Shown piece by piece: positions 1 to 6,166 of a DNA stretch of 9,807 nucleotides; positions within the stretch are counted from its first letter, which is position 1; each line of letters opens with the position of its first letter. The translations under genes and the position numbers were made by a program. Source of the stretch: Myxococcales bacterium (GTDB lineage Bacteria; Myxococcota; Polyangia; Fen-1088); NCBI GenBank assembly GCA_003153875.1, contig PMBY01000526.1, forward strand, positions 1-9,807. The letters are read 5' to 3'. The notes beneath the pieces were generated by a model, which searched no databases, was not told the origin of the DNA, and saw only the letters and a program-made list of their open reading frames with translations.

Positions 1-957
1 GCCACCGCGCCCACGGTCAAGGGAGGCGAACGCATCACCATTCGTTTGCTCGACCGCGAGAACATCCTGCACGACTTGGCCGACATCGGGTTCGGCGACG
101 ATCACTTGCGCCAGATGGACGACCTCATCCACCGTCCCCACGGCATCCTCCTGGTGACTGGTCCCACCGGCTCGGGCAAGACCACCACGCTTTATGCGTG
201 CCTGGCCAAAATCAACTCGCCTGATCTCAACATTCTGACCATCGAGGATCCGGTCGAGTACCAACTCGATGGCATCTCGCAGGTGGCGGTGAACGACAAG
301 ATCGATCTCACCTTCGCCAACGGCTTGCGTTCCTTTCTGCGCCATGACCCTGACGTGATCATGGTGGGCGAAATCCGTGACTTGGAAACCGCCGAGATCG
401 CCATCCAGGCCTCACTCACCGGCCACCTGGTGCTCTCCACCATCCACACCAACGATGCGGCCGGCGGGATCACCCGCTTGGTGGATCTGGGTGTGCAACC
501 GTTCCTGGTCGCCTCGTCGCTGATGGCCCTGCTGGCCCAGCGCCTGGTGCGACGCCTGTGCCACGACTGCTGCGAAACCTACCGGCCCACCGAGGAGGAC
601 TTGGTCAGCCTCGGCCTTGACCCGGCGGTCTTCTTTGCCGGCAAGGCACGCCGCGTGCGCTTCAAGGGTGAGGGCACGCCGCCCCCGCCCGGCATGCTGT
701 ACCGGGCGCGTGAAGGAGGCTGCGCCAATTGCCTGAACGCGGGCTATAGGGGCCGCACCGCGATCTACGAGCTGCTCATGGTGGATGAGCAAACCCGCCA
801 GCTCGCCATCAAGAATGCCGACGCCGGCACCATCAAACGCGCGGCCATCGAGAGTGGCGGCATGCGCACGCTGCGTGAGGACGGCGCGCAGAAAGTGCTG
901 GCCGGCATGACCGGGGCAGCCGAGGTGCTCATGATCACCACCGGAGACGAGACCTAG
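1..957 (+). CDS. gspE: T2SS cytoplasmic ATPase GspE (5'-truncated by window edge)
   Basis: GspE is the hexameric secretion ATPase that powers pseudopilus assembly from the cytoplasmic face, docked on GspL and GspF. The frame is open to base 1, so this is a partial gene; the TTG at 46 is internal. About 318 C-terminal residues are visible. In fragment numbering, Walker A GPTGSGKT is at 54-61, the Asp box around TIEDPVEYQ at 80-88, Walker B VIMVGEIRD at 119-127 and the His box ending STIHTNDA near 146-153. A zinc-binding CxxC pair lies at C187/C190 and C241/C244. This tetracysteine element is characteristic of GspE and PilB ATPases rather than PilT. The segment between the two CxxC motifs is somewhat long and carries a PPPP stretch. 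The gene ends in TAG, 16 nt before gspF. The N-terminal GspL-binding domain lies outside the window. The following gspF-N genes settle GspE over PilB. Confidence 0.97.
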   Translation, partial: ATAPTVKGGERITIRLLDRENILHDLADIGFGDDHLRQMDDLIHRPHGILLVTGPTGSGKTTTLYACLAKINSPDLNILTIEDPVEYQLDGISQVAVNDKIDLTFANGLRSFLRHDPDVIMVGEIRDLETAEIAIQASLTGHLVLSTIHTNDAAGGITRLVDLGVQPFLVASSLMALLAQRLVRRLCHDCCETYRPTEEDLVSLGLDPAVFFAGKARRVRFKGEGTPPPPGMLYRAREGGCANCLNAGYRGRTAIYELLMVDEQTRQLAIKNADAGTIKRAAIESGGMRTLREDGAQKVLAGMTGAAEVLMITTGDET

Positions 958-973
958 TCCGGGAGACGCCCAC

Positions 974-2236
974 GTGCCGCTCTATGCATGGAAAGGCATT
1001 GACTCCGCCGGCAAGCCGGCCACCGGCAACCGCGAAGCTGACGGCCCCAAAGCGCTGCGCCAGACTCTGCGCAAAGAAAGCGTTTTCATCACCGAGTTGC
1101 ATGAGGTGGTGGCGGGCAAGCAGAGCAAGAGTGCGGTGGCCGCGTCCGCCAGCGGGGGCAAGGGCTTGCGGCGCGAGGTCGACATCAAACGCTGGTTCGA
1201 GCGTATTCGCGCGCAGGATATAGCGATCTTCACCCGCCAGCTCGCGACCTTGTTGCACGCGGGGATTCCCCTGGCCGAGGCCCTGGGAGCCCTGGCCGAA
1301 CAGTCGGATCACCGCAAGCTGCAGATGATCTTGGCCGGCATCCGCCAGAAGGTGAACGAGGGCAGCGCGTTGGCCGACGCTATGGCCGAGCACCAGGCCG
1401 TGTTCCCCGAACTCTACGTCAACATGGTCCGTTCGGGCGAGAGCGCCGGCAACCTGGACGCCGTGCTGGCCCGCATGGCCAGCTTCCTCGATTCACAGAA
1501 CGAGTTGCGCTCCAAGGTGACGAGCGCGATGGCCTATCCCATCCTGATGGCCTTCGTCGGCACCGCCGTCATGACCGTGCTCATGGTGGTGGTGGTGCCG
1601 CCCATCGCCGGCATTTTCGCCGATGCGGGCAAAGCCTTGCCCTGGAACACGCAGATCCTCATCGCCATGGCGGCCATCGCAGGAGGCTACTGGTGGCTGG
1701 CGCTGCCGTTGTTGATCGGGACTGTGATCTTGTTGCGGCGCTGGGCGCGCAAGCCCAAAGGCCGCGCCTTGATGGACCGGGTGAAGTTGCACATCGTCAT
1801 TGTCGGGCGCCTCATCCGGCTGCTGGCCGTGGCCCGCTTTGCGCGCACCCTGGCCACCATGCTGTCCTCGGGCGTGCCGGTGCTGACCGCTCTCGACATC
1901 GTGAAGCGCGTGCTCAACAACACAGTCCTGGAGAAGGTCATCGAAGACGCGCGCGTGGCCATCCGCGAGGGCGAGTCCATTGCGGCGACGCTGAAGAAGT
2001 CGGGCCAGTTCCCTTCGATGATGTGCCACATGGTGGCCGTGGGCGAGCGCTCCGGGCAGCTGGAGGCCATGCTGGAAAACGTGGCTGGCGCCTACGAACG
2101 CGACGTGGAAATGGAGGTGGGCCGGCTGACTTCGCTGCTGGCCCCCATCATGATCCTCATTATGGCCGTGGGTATCGGTTTTATCATTTTCTCAATCTTG
2201 GTTCCCATCATGGATATGGGCCAGATGGTTCAATAG
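974..2236 (+). CDS. gspF: T2SS inner-membrane platform protein GspF
   Basis: GspF is the polytopic inner-membrane protein at the centre of the assembly platform; it is thought to transmit GspE motion to pseudopilin extraction. The 420-residue length is close to normal. The GTG start is chosen because its product begins MPLYAWKGIDSAGK, matching the usual GspF/PilC N-terminus, and GGGAG lies 8 nt upstream; no nearby in-frame ATG exists. Two repeated T2SSF domains are visible, about residues 83-210 (beginning IAIFTRQLATLLHAG) and 287-411 (ARFARTLATMLSSG). Three membrane segments are predicted at about 189-210, 228-255 and 388-411, which is the expected topology. The signature GESAGNLDAVL in the first domain is mirrored by GERSGQLEAML in the second, showing the ancient internal duplication. 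A low-complexity Ser/Ala/Gly linker lies near 50-64. A 29-nt spacer separates it from gspG. Confidence 0.97.
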   Translation: MPLYAWKGIDSAGKPATGNREADGPKALRQTLRKESVFITELHEVVAGKQSKSAVAASASGGKGLRREVDIKRWFERIRAQDIAIFTRQLATLLHAGIPLAEALGALAEQSDHRKLQMILAGIRQKVNEGSALADAMAEHQAVFPELYVNMVRSGESAGNLDAVLARMASFLDSQNELRSKVTSAMAYPILMAFVGTAVMTVLMVVVVPPIAGIFADAGKALPWNTQILIAMAAIAGGYWWLALPLLIGTVILLRRWARKPKGRALMDRVKLHIVIVGRLIRLLAVARFARTLATMLSSGVPVLTALDIVKRVLNNTVLEKVIEDARVAIREGESIAATLKKSGQFPSMMCHMVAVGERSGQLEAMLENVAGAYERDVEMEVGRLTSLLAPIMILIMAVGIGFIIFSILVPIMDMGQMVQ

Positions 2237-2265
2237 TGACGGTTTCCACCAACAAGGAGAGAGCC

Positions 2266-2703
2266 ATGACAGACGAGCTGGGAAGTTCTACCGAGGCATC
2301 AGGGGCCGGGCGCGCATCGCCGACACGCAAACGGTTCGGCGACTCGGGCATGACCCTTATGGAGATCATGATCGTGTTCGCGCTCATCGCCCTCATCATG
2401 GGCGCCGTGGGCGTGGGCGCGTTCAACTACTTCAAGAAGGGCCAGGTCAAGACTGCGCGCATCCAGGTCAACGAGATCATGCAGAAGGCGCAGCAGTACA
2501 TGATGGACAACAACAACGAGTGTCCCAAGAGCATGGACGATCTGGTGGCGCAGAAGTACATGCCCCGACGCCAGAAGGATCCCTGGAACAAGGACTTCAT
2601 CATGCGTTGTCCAGGACAGATCAACACCGATGGCATCGACGTGATCTCGGTTGGGCCTGATGGCACCGAGGGCACAGCCGACGACATCAAGGCCCAGGAG
2701 TAG
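2266..2703 (+). CDS. gspG: T2SS major pseudopilin GspG
   Basis: GspG is the main shaft subunit of the periplasmic pseudopilus, cleaved and N-methylated by the prepilin peptidase GspO. The ATG at 2266 is chosen because AAGGAGAG precedes it with good spacing; the frame stays open far upstream, but only as a shadow inside gspF. The 145-residue precursor has an unusually long 28-residue leader with several Arg/Lys, then the cleavage site SG/MTLMEI, with Gly28 at -1, Met29 at +1 and Glu33 at +5. The hydrophobic helix covers about 29-50. The C-terminal part, DPWNKDF followed by ISVGPDGTEGTADDI, is the conserved GspG region that holds the Ca2+-binding loop in characterised homologues. Cys86 and Cys115 flank this region and could form a disulfide. 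Its stop codon overlaps the gspH start by one base. Confidence 0.96.
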   Translation: MTDELGSSTEASGAGRASPTRKRFGDSGMTLMEIMIVFALIALIMGAVGVGAFNYFKKGQVKTARIQVNEIMQKAQQYMMDNNNECPKSMDDLVAQKYMPRRQKDPWNKDFIMRCPGQINTDGIDVISVGPDGTEGTADDIKAQE

Positions 2704-3446
2704 TGACGGGACGACCAACATATGCGGCCCCTGCGCCGGCTGCCTATGCCGACGCCGGCATGACCTTGATCGAGGTGATGGTGGTGTTGGTCCTCGTCGC
2801 CTTGATGGTCGGCTCGGCTGTGGCGGGTATCCGCTCAATGGCCAAGAGCGATCTGCGCGCCTCGGCCAGCAAGATGGCGGGCGCCATCCGCTATCTCTTC
2901 GACCGCGCCTCGACCACGGGCAAGGTTCATCGCTTGGTGCTGGACATGGACAAGGAGCGCTACTGGGCCGAGGTCTCGGACGACCGCTTCGTCATGGCGG
3001 GCGGCCGCGAGACCGAGGAGTCGCGCAAGAAGGAAGCCGACAAGTTGGCCAAAGAGGCCGAAGAAGCCGCCAAGCGCGCGGATGAAAAGGCGGGGCTGGA
3101 CGAGATGCAGGCGCGCTACAAGCCGGAGGAGTTTCGCCCCAAGCGCGCGCGTTTTGGCGCGTTCAAGGAAATGGCGGTGAAGCCGGTGGACCTCAAGGGC
3201 GCGCGCATCGCCGACCTCTACACCCCGCGCCTGGCCGACCCGCTCGACGTCGGGAAGGGCTACATCTATTTCTTCCCTCTCGGGATGACCGAGGCGGCGA
3301 TCGTGCACCTGACTGACCTGAAGCGCGACGCGGTCTACTCCTTGGTGGTGCATCCCCTGACCGGCCGGGTGCAGATCAAGAACTCCTATGTCGAGCCGCC
3401 TCTGGAAAAGCAGTACGACGACGACGGCAAGGAGATCTTGCCATGA
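2703..3446 (+). CDS. gspH: T2SS minor pseudopilin GspH with a charged helical insert
   Basis: GspH is the minor pseudopilin thought to connect the I-J-K tip complex to the GspG shaft. The GTG start overlaps the gspG stop (taGTG), suggesting translational coupling; the AGGAG just upstream is very close (2 nt), and the only other in-frame candidate near the N-terminus is the mature +1 Met itself. The product is 247 residues, longer than the roughly 150-190 usual. The leader has 19 residues, the cleavage site is AG/MTLIEV (Met20 at +1, Glu24 at +5), and the helix covers about 20-42. Residues 101-140 are almost entirely Glu, Lys, Ala and Arg and look like a solvent-exposed or coiled-coil helix. 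After it come the expected GspH beta-strand motifs: YIYFFPLG near 187-194 and YSLVVHPLTGRVQI near 212-225. The leader has only one Arg, unlike the basic leaders of its neighbours. Confidence 0.93.
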   Translation: MTGRPTYAAPAPAAYADAGMTLIEVMVVLVLVALMVGSAVAGIRSMAKSDLRASASKMAGAIRYLFDRASTTGKVHRLVLDMDKERYWAEVSDDRFVMAGGRETEESRKKEADKLAKEAEEAAKRADEKAGLDEMQARYKPEEFRPKRARFGAFKEMAVKPVDLKGARIADLYTPRLADPLDVGKGYIYFFPLGMTEAAIVHLTDLKRDAVYSLVVHPLTGRVQIKNSYVEPPLEKQYDDDGKEILP

Positions 3447-4060
3447 GACGGGATGATCGGACTCAATCCGGCTTCTCGCTGCTCGAGGTGATGATCTCCA
3501 TCGCCATCCTGGCCATCGCCCTGGTCGTCCTCACCCGCACGGTGACCGGCGACGTACGCTCCACCCTCCACTCGCGCATGCTCACCGCCGCCACCTTCCT
3601 GGCCCGGACCAAGATCTCGTCTCTGGAACAGAACATCCTGGAAGTGGGGTTCAGCGAAATGGAGGGTGAGGATGAAGGCGATTTCACCGAGGAGGGATTT
3701 CCTCGCGTGAAATGGTACGCCGCCGTGGAGAAGGTCAAGTTGCCCACCAGTGCGGTTCAGGACGTGCAACAGGCGGCGCAGCAGAAGACCCAGTCCAGCA
3801 ATCCCATGGACCTGCTGGCTGGTTTCATGGGCAGTTTCATGACCACCCTGATGGACCCCATCCGCATAGGACTGGAGGAATCGGTCCGTCGCGTGGTGGT
3901 CAAGGTTAAGTGGAGCGAGCCCGGGCGGCCGGAGCAGTCCTTCGAGGTCGTCAATTTCATGACCGACCCCTCGAAGCTCGACATGGCCCTGATGGGAGGC
4001 TCGCCCACCAGCGCGCCGGGCGGCAAGTCTCCGACACCGACCCTTAAGAAGGGCCCCTAG
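3443..4060 (+). CDS. gspI: T2SS minor pseudopilin GspI with central insert
   Basis: GspI is a tip-complex minor pseudopilin; in characterised systems it nucleates binding of GspJ and GspK and starts pseudopilus assembly. Its ATG overlaps the gspH stop in an ATGA arrangement (4 nt), so translation is probably coupled. The leader is short and basic, with cleavage at SG/FSLLEV (Gly10 at -1, Phe11 at +1, Glu15 at +5), followed by a hydrophobic helix to about residue 31. GspI proteins are usually near 125 residues; this one has 205. The excess lies mainly at residues 101-145, a Gln-rich stretch followed by a Met/Leu/Gly-rich hydrophobic stretch, and in a Pro/Ser/Lys-rich tail after 185. The usual C-terminal GspI strands resume at RRVVVKVKWSEPG (149-161) and SFEVVNFMTDP (166-176). 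No cysteines are present. Identity rests on the N-terminus, the C-terminal strand pattern and position between gspH and gspJ. Confidence 0.94.
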   Translation: MRRDDRTQSGFSLLEVMISIAILAIALVVLTRTVTGDVRSTLHSRMLTAATFLARTKISSLEQNILEVGFSEMEGEDEGDFTEEGFPRVKWYAAVEKVKLPTSAVQDVQQAAQQKTQSSNPMDLLAGFMGSFMTTLMDPIRIGLEESVRRVVVKVKWSEPGRPEQSFEVVNFMTDPSKLDMALMGGSPTSAPGGKSPTPTLKKGP

Positions 4061-4062
4061 AA

Positions 4063-4758
4063 ATGAGGCGGCGCCGGCTCACACGACAGGCCCCGGCTGG
4101 CTTCACCCTGATCGAGGTGATGCTGGCGCTGGCCCTCATGACCTTCGTGACCGCGCTGCTGTGGGGCTCTTTCAGCCAGACCGCGCGGGTGAAGAAGCGC
4201 ATGGAGAACACGCAGGAACGAACCCACACCATCCGCGTGGCGCTCATGCGCATGACCCGGGAAGTGGAGATGGCGTTCCTGTCGGCTTCTGAGAAGAGCG
4301 GCGTGGAAGAAAAGCGCACCATGTTCGTGGGCACGACCCACGCCGACCTCGACGAGCTGCGCTTCTCCTGGTTTGGCCACCAGCGCCTGCGCGCGGACCG
4401 GCCCGAGGCCGACACCGCGGTGGTCAGCTACTTCTCGGAACCCGATCCCGACGATCGCATGGTCACTAACCTGATGCGCCGGGAAACCCGCCGTCTGGAA
4501 ACCAAGGATCCCGCGAAGATTCCCGGCGAGACCTACGTTCTGTGTCCGGCCGTGGCCAGCGTGAAGTTCAGCTACTACGACTACAAGAAGAAGGAGTGGA
4601 AAGAGGAATGGAACACTATGGGGGCGGATGGCCTGCAGTACCTGCCCACGCAGGTACGCATTGCCCTGACCGTCATCGATGAGCGCGGCCAGGCCGCGAC
4701 CTTCACCAGCACCGCGAGGCTGCAGCTCACCGAACGGGTCGACTACCGCCCGACCTAA
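4063..4758 (+). CDS. gspJ: T2SS minor pseudopilin GspJ
   Basis: GspJ is the third member of the I-J-K tip complex. It starts two bases after the gspI stop, with AAGAAGGG about 9 nt upstream of the ATG. The 231-residue product has a very basic 13-residue leader, cleavage site AG/FTLIEV (Gly13 at -1, Phe14 at +1, Glu18 at +5) and a hydrophobic helix over about 14-36. The middle matches the GspJ pattern: MRMTREVEMAFL near 62-73 follows the helix, DLDELRFSWFG lies at 95-105, and VASVKFSYYD with EWKEEWN at 164-184 corresponds to the family motif of a YYD turn followed by a tryptophan-containing strand. LPTQVRIALTVID (194-206) is the usual C-terminal strand. Its length is only slightly above typical. 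A single Cys161 is visible. It ends 10 nt before gspK. Confidence 0.95.
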   Translation: MRRRRLTRQAPAGFTLIEVMLALALMTFVTALLWGSFSQTARVKKRMENTQERTHTIRVALMRMTREVEMAFLSASEKSGVEEKRTMFVGTTHADLDELRFSWFGHQRLRADRPEADTAVVSYFSEPDPDDRMVTNLMRRETRRLETKDPAKIPGETYVLCPAVASVKFSYYDYKKKEWKEEWNTMGADGLQYLPTQVRIALTVIDERGQAATFTSTARLQLTERVDYRPT

Positions 4759-4768
4759 GGCGTACGCC

Positions 4769-6148
4769 ATGGATGCACGCAAGCCCATCACTTCCTCAAC
4801 ATCCCCGGCAGGGTTGCGCGGCACGCTGGTCGCGCGCTTTCGCGCACGCCGCGAGCGCGACCGGCAAAGCGGTGTGGCCTTTCTCATCACCATTGCGTCG
4901 CTCTCCCTGCTGATTGCACTGGTGTCCCAGTTCACCTACGGCACGACGGTGGACGCGGCCCAGGCGGCCAACGCCCGCGACGAGGTGCGCGCGCACTATC
5001 TGGCCCGCTCCGCAGTTTCGCTGTCGCGTCTTCTGATCAAGATTCAACTGCAATTCGTCGAGCAAATAATGGATACGGCGCAGAAGATGCTTGCCGATCA
5101 GGCGGGCCAGGATCTCGGCATCAGCCTGCGCGTGACCGACTACGTGACTCCGTTGCTGGGTTTCTTCGCCGGTTCCAAGATGGAGACCGCTCTCTTGTCC
5201 GGGCTGATCGGGATCGATACCAGCGAGGCCACGGGTCTGGGCATTCCCACGGGGCACATGGATGCCGAGATCACCAACGAGGACGGCAAGATCGACATCA
5301 ACTGCGGCGGCGGCATGACTCCCGACCGTTCAAAGCAGATCATGGTGTTCCGTCTCTTGCAGGCTTTGATGGCGTCGCCTCGCTACAACTGGTTGTTCGA
5401 GCAGCGCAACGCCGAGGGCCAGTTCGTCGACCGCATCGAACTCGCGCGGGCCATTATCGACTGGGCGGACGCCGACGAGCAAGCCTTCGCCATCGACGCC
5501 AACTCCTCGGGCCCCGAGGACTACCGCTACGACCAACGCGACGATCCCTACCAGGCTCACAACAACAGGTACGACACGGTCGAAGAGACCAACCTGGTTC
5601 GCGGCATGGACCCCGACTACGCCGAGGCCTTCGCCTCGAATTTCACTGTCTATGCCAGCAACCCTGACTGCAAAGTGAACCTGGCTTCGGTCAAGGGCGA
5701 TTGCACCCCGCTCATCGTGGGTCTGGTGCGCGCCGCGCTCTTCTCTGACCCCAGCAAGCCGCCCAACGACCCCAGCATCCTCGATGACAATCGTCTCTAT
5801 CCGCTGGCCAGCATCCTGTGCGAGCGCAGCCAAGCGGTCGGGTTCGGCTCACTGGACGCGCTCATCGGGGTGCTGAACAATCCCGCGGCCTCCATCGCCC
5901 GCGACGATCCACGCTATCAGCTCATGCAGAACCTGACCGGCATTACCATCACCAAGAAGCAACTCGAACAGGTGGCGTACGTGGGACCGCCGCGCGTGTA
6001 CCGGGTGGTGGCCACAGGCGAGTCGGGCAAGGTCAAAAAACGCATCATCGTCATCTTGGACAGCAAGCGCCATCTGGACAACCCCGTCACCATCAACCCC
6101 GAGGGCGAACGCGCCGCAGGCGTGATCCAATACTGGCGAGAAGAGTAG
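4769..6148 (+). CDS. gspK: T2SS tip pseudopilin GspK, enlarged
   Basis: GspK is the large minor pseudopilin that caps the pseudopilus tip. The ATG at 4769 is preferred over the in-frame upstream start at 4679 because that one lies inside gspJ; AAGG sits 8 nt upstream of the chosen start. The product has 459 residues, against roughly 300-330 in well-studied systems. A 35-residue Arg-rich leader precedes SG/VAFLITI; +5 is Ile, not Glu, the known hallmark of GspK. The helix covers about 36-55. Conserved GspK pieces follow: MDAEITNEDGKIDIN (164-178), RIELARAIIDWADADE (222-237), RYDTVEETNLVRGM (267-280), NFTVYASN (291-298) and the C-terminal YRVVATGESG (411-420). Residues 90-160 form an extra, partly hydrophobic region before the first conserved block. 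Cysteines are at 179, 301, 312 and 351. The following gene starts 18 nt later. Confidence 0.95.
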   Translation: MDARKPITSSTSPAGLRGTLVARFRARRERDRQSGVAFLITIASLSLLIALVSQFTYGTTVDAAQAANARDEVRAHYLARSAVSLSRLLIKIQLQFVEQIMDTAQKMLADQAGQDLGISLRVTDYVTPLLGFFAGSKMETALLSGLIGIDTSEATGLGIPTGHMDAEITNEDGKIDINCGGGMTPDRSKQIMVFRLLQALMASPRYNWLFEQRNAEGQFVDRIELARAIIDWADADEQAFAIDANSSGPEDYRYDQRDDPYQAHNNRYDTVEETNLVRGMDPDYAEAFASNFTVYASNPDCKVNLASVKGDCTPLIVGLVRAALFSDPSKPPNDPSILDDNRLYPLASILCERSQAVGFGSLDALIGVLNNPAASIARDDPRYQLMQNLTGITITKKQLEQVAYVGPPRVYRVVATGESGKVKKRIIVILDSKRHLDNPVTINPEGERAAGVIQYWREE

Positions 6149-6166
6149 GAACGAGGCAACAGACCC

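Noticed and set aside
1693..2265. Long upstream extension of the gspG frame, giving a 336-residue protein
   Set aside because: It lies inside gspF in another frame, has Arg/Gly/His-rich shadow composition, and the ATG at 2266 has a strong ribosome binding site just before the prepilin leader.
2237..2265. Possible internal promoter or attenuator in the largest intergenic gap
   Set aside because: Only 29 nt, taken up largely by the gspG ribosome binding site; no convincing -35/-10 or hairpin seen.
1..4758. Reading the cluster as a type IV pilus (PilB, PilC, PilA)
   Set aside because: Five pseudopilins in G-H-I-J-K order with a GspK lacking Glu+5, followed by L, M and N, are specific to T2SS.
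4679..4768. Upstream start for gspK inside gspJ
   Set aside because: It would put 30 unrelated residues on an already long leader and overlap gspJ; the ATG at 4769 fits operon spacing.
4057..4935. 292-codon minus-strand open frame opposite gspJ and the gspK start
   Set aside because: It shadows two well-supported pseudopilins and has no motif or plausible start context.
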